From the NCBI RefSeq assembly GCF_035277725.1, contig NZ_DATEJY010000053.1:7752-71751 (forward strand): a stretch of 64,000 nucleotides of DNA, in the 5' to 3' direction. Under the pieces are notes generated by a model, which saw only the letters and a list, made by a program, of their open reading frames with translations, had not been told where the DNA came from and searched no databases. Each line of letters opens with the position of its first letter. Positions within the stretch are counted from its first letter, which is position 1. Made by a program: the position numbers and the translations under genes. Positions 50,538 through 59,588 of this stretch are shown one piece after another. The stretch comes from Dyella_B sp035277725 (GTDB lineage Bacteria; Pseudomonadota; Gammaproteobacteria; Xanthomonadales; Rhodanobacteraceae).

Positions 50538-51950
50538 CTACGGATTCAACGGAAGCATTTCCGGAATGGATTGCTCGTTGCTGGCGAGAACATTGCCTTC
50601 CTCATCGCGCAATTCAAGCAGATAACGCGTAGCTGCCTGTCCCAGCGGTGAGGTGAATGAGACCGTGGCGTCCAGCCAGCCATCTGCGCGCCACCGGGCG
50701 AGGGTCTGCGCTTTCAGGGTTCTGCCATGCAGCGCTGCACCCACCGCATCGTAGAACGTGACTTGAACGGTTTTGGCGCGATCCAGCAGCGGTTCGTCGC
50801 CGGCTGGTACGGTTGGCGATTCAAAGGCATCTTGATGGATACAGACCCGCACACTGTTGGAACGTACCATCGTGGCCAGCCAATCGGCTTCGCATGGAGG
50901 GCGGCGAGTGTTGCGCACGGGGTATTGATGATCCAGGGTGGCAGCCTGTACGCCGCGATGGGCAAAGCTCAACCCTGCGTAGGTTTCGAAATCGGCCAGG
51001 CCGCGCTCGGTGCCTAAGCCGTATTGGCCGAAGTCGTTCCCGAGCGGCTGCCCATCGATGCCAAGCAGTGCGCGATGGCGTTGCATGGCGCTACGGTCGA
51101 TGTCCCACCAATCTTGCACGATGTCGCCCTTTTCCTTGGCGGCATGCGTGTGGTCGTCCCACATTTTGACGCGATGCCGGCGCGTGTATTCATGGAAGGC
51201 GAGCACGCGATGGGGATGGTAGAGGTCGTAGCCATGGGTGAATGCGCGCACGCCGATGGAAATTTCTTCGCCGTGAAAGAAAAAATCCGGGTCGTGCTGC
51301 ACCGTTTCGGCAAAGTGGCCGTCCGCGAAAGCGAAGTGGGCGCTGTAGAAGCGCGCGGGAATGGGACGATCGTGGTTTTTCCAGTCGGGCAAGTCCTTGG
51401 CGTCGAACAGCACCACGCCTTCTGGCGTGAAGCGAAGGAAAACCATGATGCCGGGGGGCCTGGTGTAGTCCGCTTGACCGTGTTCCGGGTTGTAGAACGG
51501 CAGATACGTCGTGAGCACCGGTTTGGGGCTTTCATCACGCAAGGATTCGAGCATGACGATGGCCGCTTCATTCCAGCCTTCGATGAAACGGTGATGCGAA
51601 TCCAGTTGCAGGGTATAGCGCTCGCCGCCATAGCGCTGCTGCAGCAGATGACGGGCCCAGCAGGCACCGCGCGTTTGCATGTGTGGAACGTCGATGAGTT
51701 CGATGCTTGCGCCGCTGTTTTCCAGCAAGTGCACCGTCCATCCGCGCCAGCTTTCAGTGCGCCATTTGCCGAAACCCCTGGCCCAGAAATCGCCCAGCTT
51801 TTCACCTGGCCCGTGTTGCCAGCACACGACGATGCGAAGCCGCCGTGGATGCGTGGTCTTGTCAATCAGGTCGATCAGGGTAGGAATAAGTTCCGGATCG
51901 CGGTAGCTGGCGATCTGTACAAAAATCGATGTGTCTTGCGAGCTGTCCAC
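50538..51950 (-). CDS. GlcNAc-type glycosyltransferase (Gnt1/PF11397-like) paired with adhesin
   Basis: 470 residues from a GTG at 51950; there is no ATG until far inside, and AGGA lies very close upstream, so the start is uncertain. The protein opens with TSIFVQIASYRDPELIPTL and has LQLDSHHRFIEGW (Asp117, the DSH metal/nucleotide motif) and HGEEISIGVRAFTHGYDLYHP, the pattern of eukaryotic Skp1-GlcNAc-transferase-like enzymes and their bacterial relatives. These transfer GlcNAc from UDP-GlcNAc to proteins or polysaccharides in the cytoplasm. The C-terminal 110 residues form an extra domain not recognised. It begins 14 bases after the fimbrial adhesin stop, so the two are probably one transcript. 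Confidence 0.75.
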   Translation of the reverse strand: MDSSQDTSIFVQIASYRDPELIPTLIDLIDKTTHPRRLRIVVCWQHGPGEKLGDFWARGFGKWRTESWRGWTVHLLENSGASIELIDVPHMQTRGACWARHLLQQRYGGERYTLQLDSHHRFIEGWNEAAIVMLESLRDESPKPVLTTYLPFYNPEHGQADYTRPPGIMVFLRFTPEGVVLFDAKDLPDWKNHDRPIPARFYSAHFAFADGHFAETVQHDPDFFFHGEEISIGVRAFTHGYDLYHPHRVLAFHEYTRRHRVKMWDDHTHAAKEKGDIVQDWWDIDRSAMQRHRALLGIDGQPLGNDFGQYGLGTERGLADFETYAGLSFAHRGVQAATLDHQYPVRNTRRPPCEADWLATMVRSNSVRVCIHQDAFESPTVPAGDEPLLDRAKTVQVTFYDAVGAALHGRTLKAQTLARWRADGWLDATVSFTSPLGQAATRYLLELRDEEGNVLASNEQSIPEMLPLNP

Positions 51951-51964
51951 GTCCTGCGAAAGAC

Positions 51965-53008
51965 CTACATGAAAGTGAGATTGATCGTGGCGGTGGCCTG
52001 GATGGTTCCCGGCGTGGGTGCGGCGCTGCCGACGCGCATGACAGTCGAATCCAGCTGAAAGCGGTTCTGCATGGCGCCGCCTGGCGCATGCACCAGTTGG
52101 CTGTTGGGATCGTTGGGCGCAAGCACGATATTTGAGGAAGGCTCCCTGAGGCGAATAGCGAGGTTCGTCGCGCTGCCTTGCGAGTTCTGGATCAACGTGG
52201 GATCGACCGTGTCCGCTATCGCGCCGAGCGTGGCAGTGATCGATTGCGGCGGGGTGGGGCCGGAACACACGACGTTGAATGCCACCGGCCTGGTGGGTCC
52301 TTCCGTTCCATTCGGAAAGTCTTCCGGACCGAAGGTGTCGAAGTCGACGTCGATCGTGCTGGAGTCGACCGTGCAGCTGGGAAGGACGCGTATGGTGACG
52401 TTGTTTGCATTGATGGTGGTGACGATCCTGCCGTCATCCGCGGTCCCTACCTGAAGCGGTGCGCTGAAAGCGACGGTGCCGCTGCCGACCTGCAGGTCGC
52501 CGATTTTCACCAACTGGATCTCAAATTGCGAACCCGTGGCCCAGCGCGCCCAGAACGGATTGGTGTCCTGCCGGAAGGTCAGGCTGCGCGGTAAATCAAA
52601 AAAAGTGCCGGCGGGAGTGACATAGGCCAGGCGAAAGCCGATGCCTGCGATATTGGTGGCGTAGTAGGTGATGCCATCGATGGTTGCCCCTACCGCGGGT
52701 GGCGCCACGAATTGCAAGTTGATGGTACCGACGCTGTTGAAGCAACCGGCTACGTTGATACCATTCCTGCCTGCATTTGAAACGGACGCCGTGGTGAGGA
52801 GACGGCCGTTCTGCCAATCGGGATCAATCTCGATGACACCGCCGGCGAAGTTCAATTGAACCTGGTAATTCTTGAAAGCGACTTCGCCCTCGGCAATGAG
52901 TTCGGCGAGCTGGTCATCGGTCAGCTGGCTACACTCGGCAGCGGCCGGCCGTATCCATCCAAGGCAGGCGAGGCCGGCGAGCGTGAGCAATGGGATAAAA
53001 CGTTTCAT
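51965..53008 (-). CDS. Two-domain fimbrial tip adhesin (FimH-like)
   Basis: 347 residues with signal peptide MKRFIPLLTLAGLACLGWIRPAAA. The N-terminal domain (about 25-190) is beta-rich with a Cys pair and would be the lectin domain. The C-terminal domain (about 205-347) is a pilin domain beginning near VLPSCTVDSSTIDVDFDTFG and ending in the donor-strand region GTIQATATINLTFM. Such proteins cap chaperone-usher fimbriae and bind host or surface glycans. No chaperone or usher is adjacent. The fimbrial operon at 26.2-31.9 kb lacks a two-domain tip, so this could be its displaced adhesin. It lies between tssA and a glycosyltransferase on the same strand. Confidence 0.8.
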   Translation of the reverse strand: MKRFIPLLTLAGLACLGWIRPAAAECSQLTDDQLAELIAEGEVAFKNYQVQLNFAGGVIEIDPDWQNGRLLTTASVSNAGRNGINVAGCFNSVGTINLQFVAPPAVGATIDGITYYATNIAGIGFRLAYVTPAGTFFDLPRSLTFRQDTNPFWARWATGSQFEIQLVKIGDLQVGSGTVAFSAPLQVGTADDGRIVTTINANNVTIRVLPSCTVDSSTIDVDFDTFGPEDFPNGTEGPTRPVAFNVVCSGPTPPQSITATLGAIADTVDPTLIQNSQGSATNLAIRLREPSSNIVLAPNDPNSQLVHAPGGAMQNRFQLDSTVMRVGSAAPTPGTIQATATINLTFM

Positions 53009-53163
53009 CGTGACGGACTCGAACGAATGATCGGCGGAGAATTAAGGCCGGCCCAGCCGCAATGCTGCGAACTTAAGGATTTCCCATTGCCGAAACATCC
53101 CTTTCGCTTGAATGACGGGCAGGTTCCGGTGACTGGAGCATCCTTGTGTTTGCGGCATCGGGC

Positions 53164-54222
53164 CTAGGCTTCCGGCTGATCCCATTGAGCCAGCAAATCG
53201 GCGGGAATGAGATGGGCGAGTTCTGAAAAACGCTTGCCGACCATGCGCTCGGATTGGCGCAGCAATACGACGACCGGGCTGCTGGGTTCGTTTTCCTCGA
53301 ACCAGCGGCGCGCGTGCTGGATTTCCGCGAGTGCGCTCCAGCGGTCCATGGTCTGCAATGCGGTGGCGGGCGAGGTCGTCGCGGATGCGAGGAGTTCGCC
53401 GTGTTGCGAGGCTGGGCTGTCTTCAGCCGTGCTGCTGTTTGCGGAGGCAGGCTCGTTGGCGTTTGCCATGGCTTCGCCAGTCAGGTTCGCGCCGGGTTGT
53501 GCAAAAGGCTGCAGCAGCTTGACCAATACGCCAAGTTCCGGCGCATCGGCGTGCAGGGTGCCAGTGCACCAGGTGTTGATGTCCTGGGCGCTTTGATGGG
53601 TTTCGATCAATGCCATCAGGATGGCTTCGCGCCGCGCGCGCCATTCGGCGATCAGGCGTGCGGCGGACTCCTGGGCCAATGCATCCTTCGGGCGCGGGTT
53701 GGCATAGGCTTTTTCAATGTCGCGCACGTGCAACACCATGCCGGGTGACTTGGGCAGCGGGATATCGCGCAGGTCGCCCAGTACGCCTTCCGGGTCGGTC
53801 AAGGCGGCGATGGCGTTGGCGTAGACCATGGCATCGCGCTCGCCTTCGAACACGGGCAGCGGATGCAGCGACTCACCGTAGCGGTCTAGCAGTTGCTGCA
53901 GAAACGCCAGGCCTTCCTGCAGGCCCACCGCGCCCGCCTGGCGGATGCGGCTGCGCAACAGGATGACGGCCAGGCGGATATCCTTGCTGCGCATCAGCAG
54001 CGCGCGGGTATCACGCTCGATGTCGGACCAGTTGGTGGCTTGCGGCGTGTCGACGAAATCGCCGTACTGGGCGTCGCTTTTCGGCGCGACGGCGGTTTGC
54101 AGCATCACGAAATCCGCGTCGTACTCCAGGTCGGGCCCGCAAGGGGACTCATCCATGATGGGTGCGAGCAGATCGACGTAGCGCGCGTTGCTGTCGTTGG
54201 AGGGGAATTTCTGCTTCGTCAT
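53164..54222 (-). CDS. tssA: Type VI cap protein TssA (ImpA N-terminal domain)
   Basis: 352 residues. ARYVDLLAPIMDESPCGPDLEYDADFVMLQTAVAPKSDAQYGDF is the conserved ImpA_N region, and the C-terminal part (AEIQHARRWFEENEPSSPVVVLLRQSERMVGKRFSELAHLIP) is the short variant of the family. TssA primes tube and sheath assembly at the baseplate. It starts 11 bases after tssG; a 155-base gap separates it from the adhesin gene. Confidence 0.93.
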   Translation of the reverse strand: MTKQKFPSNDSNARYVDLLAPIMDESPCGPDLEYDADFVMLQTAVAPKSDAQYGDFVDTPQATNWSDIERDTRALLMRSKDIRLAVILLRSRIRQAGAVGLQEGLAFLQQLLDRYGESLHPLPVFEGERDAMVYANAIAALTDPEGVLGDLRDIPLPKSPGMVLHVRDIEKAYANPRPKDALAQESAARLIAEWRARREAILMALIETHQSAQDINTWCTGTLHADAPELGVLVKLLQPFAQPGANLTGEAMANANEPASANSSTAEDSPASQHGELLASATTSPATALQTMDRWSALAEIQHARRWFEENEPSSPVVVLLRQSERMVGKRFSELAHLIPADLLAQWDQPEA

Positions 54223-54233
54223 GCGTGCGTGTG

Positions 54234-55286
54234 TTATCGATCAAGGTAGTGTTCGGGGTCGAAGACCATGCCGACGACTGGTTGGTCGGGCGGTGATTCG
54301 CCCAGCCAGGTGGAATAGCCGAGCCGGTGCGAGGTGTCCGCGTGCGCGGGTGGCGCTTCGCCGGGCTTCACGATCAGCTTGACCTCCCAGCCGTATTCGT
54401 GACCGACGAACGCACGTACCCATTCGACCAGGGTGGGCAGGTCCTCGCCGTGTGGCGTCAGGCGCAGGTATTGCTCCAGGCTGACCGGTCCTACGACCAG
54501 GCAGAACTTGTGCTGCGCATCGCGGATGGTTTCGCCGAGTAGCGCGCCTTCGCCCATGACCGCGGCGGGCCCGGGTTCGCTGAGATGCGTATGTTCGGTT
54601 TCGGCCAGGCGAATCCAATGCGGTACGAATTCCTCCACCGCCATCGGCACACCGAAGTAGTGAGACAGCGCGCAGGCGAGGCCATCGGGATTGCGCGCTT
54701 CGCGAACCAAGTGCGAGGCGGCGCTGTAGCGTGCGTGCGTCGGCAGGCAGGAAGCGGCCGCTTCATCCGTATCGATGCCGCTCAAGCTGGCAATGTAGAA
54801 GGAAAACGATTCGTCTTCCGGCCGATCGAGCGAGGCGGTCGACTGCGCCGAAGCCCATGCGCGATAAAACGTGGAGAGGGCGCGGTGATGGAACAGATCG
54901 TTGAAATGCACCAGGGTACGGTCCTGGATGCTTTCCATGCGGTTGTAGGCCTGCTCGGTGGCGTACAAAGGCAATGGCCCTTGCGGCCCCCACAGCCCGA
55001 GGCCAAACAGATGGACGTCCAGACGTCCATCACGCACCTTGAGCGCAGTTACTTCGCGCGGCGCAAACACCATCGACGGCTGTTGCCCGATGCGATAAGG
55101 CTCCTGCTGCGGCAGGCTGGCTGTGCCCGGTGGCGGCATGTCGCGGTCGCGCGCGGCGATCGCGCGCAGCAGGCTCAAAAAACCCGAGTGCCACGGTCTG
55201 CTCGGATCGAACCAGGCCTGCAGTGCTTCCGGTGTGGTGGCGGAGGACAGCGAAGCGTTGGCGATGGGATGGCCGTCCGGTGTCAT
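54234..55286 (-). CDS. tssG: Type VI baseplate protein TssG
   Basis: 350 residues. The segments FLSLLRAIAARDRDMPPPGTA, FGLGLWGPQGPLPLYATEQAYNR and HRALSTFYRAWASAQ are diagnostic for TssG, which with TssF, TssE and TssK forms the baseplate wedge. The start overlaps the tssF stop by four bases. Confidence 0.94.
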   Translation of the reverse strand: MTPDGHPIANASLSSATTPEALQAWFDPSRPWHSGFLSLLRAIAARDRDMPPPGTASLPQQEPYRIGQQPSMVFAPREVTALKVRDGRLDVHLFGLGLWGPQGPLPLYATEQAYNRMESIQDRTLVHFNDLFHHRALSTFYRAWASAQSTASLDRPEDESFSFYIASLSGIDTDEAAASCLPTHARYSAASHLVREARNPDGLACALSHYFGVPMAVEEFVPHWIRLAETEHTHLSEPGPAAVMGEGALLGETIRDAQHKFCLVVGPVSLEQYLRLTPHGEDLPTLVEWVRAFVGHEYGWEVKLIVKPGEAPPAHADTSHRLGYSTWLGESPPDQPVVGMVFDPEHYLDR

Positions 55287-57163
55287 ACCACCCCCCGTCT
55301 ACCCATGTGCGGTCGCCAGTGCCCCACTTTGCCACGCTGCATGGAGTGCAGTTCGGTTTCCGTAAACACGTTGATGGCGACGTGACGGGCGACGTAATGC
55401 TCCAGCACCAATCCGAACAGGTACGGGCTGATGCCGGAAAAGCCGGTTTCGTCGACCGTTAGTTCGCAGCGCACGCCGCGCCCATACACCAATAGGCCCT
55501 GGTCGGGCAGGCGCCGCACGACCGGTTCTGTGCGTGCGCCGACCAGGGCATCGATCTGCTTGGCCTGTTCACGGTCTTCCGGCGCCACGAACAGGCGCAG
55601 CATGTTGCGCAGCGCCTGGCCGCCGTCCTGATGATCGAGTTCGGCCAGCGGCATGTAGTTAAAGCCAAGCTGGCGGATCAAGCGCCACGCCGCTTCGCCC
55701 TGCGCGTAGGGCGCGCGCGGCCGGCTGGGTGGGCGCACCAGGCGCGCGGCGTCGACCGGTATCGCCTGGTTCAAGGTGAGGTCCATCACGCCGTTGCGCG
55801 GCACCAGCAAGGGCAGATCACGGTTGGTGACCATGGCTTCCACCGACAGATACCGGATCTCGTCGCTGTAGGGCGCTTCGTACTGGTCGACCAGCGACAC
55901 GAATACTTCGGTGCCGATATAGGGTGTGCGCGTGCCGTAGCGGCGAGCGCTGTCCGACAGCACGCGCTGTTCGCGCCGCAGCGAGAAATAGCGGCCGTAG
56001 TTGCCCATGTCGCTGTGCCTGGTTTGATACAGCGGATTGAACACGACTTCTTGAGACGATGCCGGCTTCTGCCCGAAAACGCGTGAGACGGAATGGATCT
56101 CGTAGTCGAGCGGCTTGGTGCGATCGGCCAGCAGATGGAAATCGGTGCGCGCACGATTGATCTCGATACGGTCGGTGCGCTTGGGAAACAGGTTGATGAT
56201 CGGCGTGCAGAACAGCAGGAAGCGCGACGCATCGACGTGTGCGGTGAGTTCTTCCGGCAGGCGGTCGAGCAGCAACACGATTTCCGCCTCCTTGCCTTGC
56301 ACGCGCGCCAGCCCGGGCGCGAGCTGGGTTGGCGTGAAGAAGTAGAAGCACTGGCGGCAGGCAAAGTACTCCTGCAGCAGGTTGTGGCCGTGGAAGGTGT
56401 TCCAGGGCAGCGGCAACAGGCTTTGATCGGCGCGGAAGCCTTCGACATCGACCGGGTTTTTCGTAATGACGTGGTTGTCCGCGCCCTGCGCACCGTAGGC
56501 GCGTACCACCGAGGCGACGCTGCCGGCGTGGATCAGCTCGAACAGGTGCGAGGCAATACGTTCGTCGCCACCGAGGTAAATGGGCAGGCGATCCAGCCCC
56601 GAGATCTGGCTGAAGTTGATTTCGCCGGTGGTGCGCAGGCGCAAGCGCAAGGCGCCGCGCAGGCGTTGGTGCGGGAGCAGGTAACGATCAGTATCGGGAA
56701 TGTCCGGCGGTACCGCGGTAAGGCGTGCCTCGGTAATCTCGATCGGCCATAGCGTGATGTCGTGGCCGGTACGGAATTCGCAGCCGCTCTGTTCGCCGGA
56801 TGGTATGGCCGAGCGCAAGATGCTGTGGCGCGGCAGCGTCATGCCCTTGGCAAAATCACCTTCGCGCAGGCTTGGCTTCAACTGCACCACCGCCATGGAG
56901 GGCGTGGGCGCCACGTAGTTGGGATAGATCACTTCCAGCAGGCGCTGAGTGAAGCGTGGAAACTCGGCATCCAGCTTGATCTGCGTGCGGGCGGACAGAA
57001 AACAGAACGCTTCGATCAGGCGTTCCACGTAAGGGTCGGCGACTTCAATGCCCTGCATGCCAAGGCGGCGCGCGATCTTGGGATGGCGGGCGGCGAACTC
57101 GCCGGCCATTTCCCGCATATAAGTCAGTTCGCGGTTGTAGTAGTCGAGGAACTGCGGATCCAT
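55283..57163 (-). CDS. tssF: Type VI baseplate protein TssF
   Basis: 626 residues, usual length. It starts with MDPQFLDYYNRELTYMREMAGEFAARHPKIARRLGMQG, the classical TssF opening, and contains FPRFTQRLLEVIYPNYVAPTPSMAVVQ. It is a wedge subunit. It begins one base after the tssE stop and overlaps tssG. Confidence 0.95.
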   Translation of the reverse strand: MDPQFLDYYNRELTYMREMAGEFAARHPKIARRLGMQGIEVADPYVERLIEAFCFLSARTQIKLDAEFPRFTQRLLEVIYPNYVAPTPSMAVVQLKPSLREGDFAKGMTLPRHSILRSAIPSGEQSGCEFRTGHDITLWPIEITEARLTAVPPDIPDTDRYLLPHQRLRGALRLRLRTTGEINFSQISGLDRLPIYLGGDERIASHLFELIHAGSVASVVRAYGAQGADNHVITKNPVDVEGFRADQSLLPLPWNTFHGHNLLQEYFACRQCFYFFTPTQLAPGLARVQGKEAEIVLLLDRLPEELTAHVDASRFLLFCTPIINLFPKRTDRIEINRARTDFHLLADRTKPLDYEIHSVSRVFGQKPASSQEVVFNPLYQTRHSDMGNYGRYFSLRREQRVLSDSARRYGTRTPYIGTEVFVSLVDQYEAPYSDEIRYLSVEAMVTNRDLPLLVPRNGVMDLTLNQAIPVDAARLVRPPSRPRAPYAQGEAAWRLIRQLGFNYMPLAELDHQDGGQALRNMLRLFVAPEDREQAKQIDALVGARTEPVVRRLPDQGLLVYGRGVRCELTVDETGFSGISPYLFGLVLEHYVARHVAINVFTETELHSMQRGKVGHWRPHMGRRGVV

Positions 57164-57164
57164 A

Positions 57165-57683
57165 TCAGTTCACACCGGCCTGGGTGGAAACGAAGGTGAT
57201 GGCGTTCGTTTCGACATCGAGCATGCTTTGAATGCGAAATTCAAGCGGGTAGGGTGCCCAGCGAACCAGTCCGTGAATCTGGAAGGCAAGTTTGTTGTAG
57301 TGAATGGGCGCCTTGTCGTCGACCGGCTTGATGTGCAGCGATTCGGGTATCAGGCGCGGCTCGAAATGCGTGATGGCCGTGCGCACGCGCCGTTCCAGCA
57401 TGTGCCAGGTGAGGTCGCTGACGTAACCGCCGGCCAGGGCGGGAATGCCGTAGTTGATGACGGACGCGGCGGCAATCGGATAGCGCTCCGGCTCGATCTC
57501 GTCGTGCAGGTTGGTGGTGTTGAGCAGCAGACCAAGATCACGCCGCACGATTCGCCGCATGCCCTCGGCGTCCGGTGCATAGGCACTCGGCGGCTCGGTC
57601 TGCCGTCCGGGCTGGTCGTCCAGCAGGCGGTCCAGCAGCGAGGGCATGTAAGCCTGCCGGTTACGTGCGTCGGAGGCATTCAT
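57165..57683 (-). CDS. tssE: Type VI baseplate protein TssE (gp25-like)
   Basis: 172 residues. PSLLDRLLDDQPG at the N-terminus, RRDLGLLLNTTN and the C-terminal FEPRLIPESLHIKPVDDK region belong to the gp25 lysozyme-like baseplate family, which joins the baseplate to the sheath. The start overlaps the tagJ stop by four bases. Confidence 0.94.
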   Translation of the reverse strand: MNASDARNRQAYMPSLLDRLLDDQPGRQTEPPSAYAPDAEGMRRIVRRDLGLLLNTTNLHDEIEPERYPIAAASVINYGIPALAGGYVSDLTWHMLERRVRTAITHFEPRLIPESLHIKPVDDKAPIHYNKLAFQIHGLVRWAPYPLEFRIQSMLDVETNAITFVSTQAGVN

Positions 57684-58546
57684 GGCTGTGTTTCAGGTGC
57701 CGCTGCGTCGGGTGTCGTGTCGTGATGGAAGCGGCACGCCAATAGGTCCAGCAGGCCGACATCGCCATGATCGGTAGTCCAGGTTTTCTGTCCCAGTGCG
57801 ATGACGCCGGTGGCGCCGATATCCGTCCATTCGGTTTTGCGCGCAAGCTTGAGTTCTGCCGCCGCTGCTTCGGAGCCGGGATAACGCACCGGCGCATAGC
57901 CGCGCAACACGGCGTTGCTGCGCAACGTGACGGTAGCCTGGCGCCAGACCAGGTCGATGAGCGTGGTGATGGGGGCGAGGCTGATCGAGCTGAGTTCATC
58001 AAAGGGAATCCAGCGATAGCCGCCGGTGACGGCCAGCTCGAACACGGGGCCAAGACGGCTGTCGCTGTCGGAGATCCATTCGAATGCACCTACCTGCGGG
58101 CTGGTGCCGGGCGTGGCGGGCGCTGCATCCAGCGCGGTTTCCCGCAGTGCATCGGAGGCGGACACATTGCCGGCGGCGAGCAATCGGTTGGCTTCCACCA
58201 ATTGTTCCACCCACTGCGGCCAAGGATCGATATGGCCGGGCTTGCGCTTGCCGGCGAAGACCTCGATACGGAAGCACTCGCTGCGTACCAGCTCACCATA
58301 CAAGGTGGCGCGCTGTTCGCCATCCGGCACCAGCTTGGCCCAGGCTTGCAACTGCTGCAGCGCGCGGTTCCATTCGCCGTCCATGCACAGCAGTTGGAAC
58401 AGCAGCCAGCGTTCGTTGGCATTCACCGGTTGTTTGCGGATGGCTTCGGTGGTGCGGGCGGTAAGTTCCGCCAGGCTGTGCGTGCGGAGCAGCCCGTTGA
58501 GCATGGTCAAGTCTTCGTCGGGCTGAGGTTGGGATGCGGTAGTCAT
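57680..58546 (-). CDS. tagJ: Type VI accessory protein TagJ (ImpE)
   Basis: 288 residues. NANERWLLFQLLCMDGEWNRALQQLQAWAKL is a TPR-like helical hairpin, and FEWISDSDSRLGPVFELAVTGGYRWIPF is the conserved ImpE core. In Pseudomonas TagJ binds TssB and ClpV and modulates sheath recycling. It stands between tssE and a TagK-like gene and overlaps both by four bases. Confidence 0.9.
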   Translation of the reverse strand: MTTASQPQPDEDLTMLNGLLRTHSLAELTARTTEAIRKQPVNANERWLLFQLLCMDGEWNRALQQLQAWAKLVPDGEQRATLYGELVRSECFRIEVFAGKRKPGHIDPWPQWVEQLVEANRLLAAGNVSASDALRETALDAAPATPGTSPQVGAFEWISDSDSRLGPVFELAVTGGYRWIPFDELSSISLAPITTLIDLVWRQATVTLRSNAVLRGYAPVRYPGSEAAAAELKLARKTEWTDIGATGVIALGQKTWTTDHGDVGLLDLLACRFHHDTTPDAAAPETQP

Positions 58547-59220
58547 GGCAGATTCGTGGATGAGGGATGGTCGGTATCGGTGGAATGCAACATCGGCAGA
58601 TGGCTATCCACCGTCATGAGATGGTGTTCTTCGCGGGCGAGCTGGGCGGTCGGGCGAATGCGTTGCGACCGCGTGTCGTCCGGCGCAAACAGCGCGAGCA
58701 CTTCGTGTTGCCGGTCCGCTTCGAACAAATGATGGCTGTCGAAGGCGTCGAGTTCGTCCAGTACCGAGTCGATGGTTCGCCCTTGGATCAACACTTCCAG
58801 CAGCGAACTCCTTGCAGGCGCTTCGGCTTCGTCGAACGGACTCGGTGGCGGTGGCGGCAGCGACATGGTGCTGGCCGCGGCCTTGCGCAGTTCGTGCGTC
58901 AGTCCATGTTGGCGGTCGAGCAGGGCTTCCCAATACTCGTTCGACAATGCGGCGAGTGGATCGATAGTGCCGACATCCGGCGGCAATTCGCTATGTGCGG
59001 CACCCGGCAGGCCCGCACCGAAGTGCCCGGTGAGCAGGCCGTCGTCGCCCGGTGCGTTGTGATACATCTGGTCGTAGACATGCACGCCGGCCAATGCAAT
59101 CAGATCGCTGAAATCGTCCGGCGCCGCCGTTTCATTGGCGGTGGGCATGGCGCCGGCGGATATGTTTGTGATGTCCGCATGCTGGCCGGTGTTGTTCCGG
59201 CGAGTGTCGTCTGAGGTCAT
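58543..59220 (-). CDS. TagK-like type VI associated protein
   Basis: 225 residues, cytoplasmic, no signal peptide. Two conserved-looking blocks stand out: TIDPLAALSNEYWEALLD (about 85-105) and SLLEVLIQGRTIDSVLDELDAFDSHHLFEADRQHEVLALFAP (about 138-180), separated by a low-complexity stretch with a Pro run. This layout recalls TagK proteins from Burkholderia and Xanthomonas type VI loci; the match is from memory, so the name is tentative. It is the first gene of the minus-strand operon and is divergent from clpV. Confidence 0.6.
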   Translation of the reverse strand: MTSDDTRRNNTGQHADITNISAGAMPTANETAAPDDFSDLIALAGVHVYDQMYHNAPGDDGLLTGHFGAGLPGAAHSELPPDVGTIDPLAALSNEYWEALLDRQHGLTHELRKAAASTMSLPPPPPSPFDEAEAPARSSLLEVLIQGRTIDSVLDELDAFDSHHLFEADRQHEVLALFAPDDTRSQRIRPTAQLAREEHHLMTVDSHLPMLHSTDTDHPSSTNLP

Positions 59221-59588
59221 CGCTGATCAGATCCCATGGGGCGAGAGTGAGTGCGGCCTGGCGATGAGGTGAATGCACGTGTGGGCCGTGAAGCGAGTGA
59301 TGGAATGCTAGTGATGGGGTTTGGGTAGGAATATGGGCGCTTGCCCAAATACTCGGGCGAACGTGCTGGCTAAGCTGCGCAAAAAACGCAAATGCCGCTG
59401 CAAATAGGAACTTCGCCAGGTGTCGCCATAGGCCATTGGCAAGTTTCCCGGACGTCATTCAGCGCATCCTGCCTTCGTCGACGACGACGTCAAGCAAGAG
59501 CTTGCCGCGTAGACGTTTTCGGTTTGGCGCCGCGCCATGCACGCAGCGGCTTGCCTCGCTCTCTATTCCATCATCACGCTCAACTACC
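59221..59588. promoter_or_regulatory. Divergent promoter region between tagK-like gene and clpV
   Basis: 368 bases with no gene. It must contain start sites for both the minus-strand type VI operon and clpV. In-frame upstream codons of clpV (from 59436) show no conservation-like features. No clear promoter motif or sigma-54 site was identified. Confidence 0.45.

Noticed and set aside
51024..52058. 344-codon plus-strand frame opposite the glycosyltransferase
   Set aside because: It is antisense to a gene with recognisable motifs and has no similarity-like features of its own.
52178..52594. Plus-strand frame opposite the fimbrial adhesin
   Set aside because: The minus-strand frame has a signal peptide and a complete pilin domain; the opposite frame has neither.
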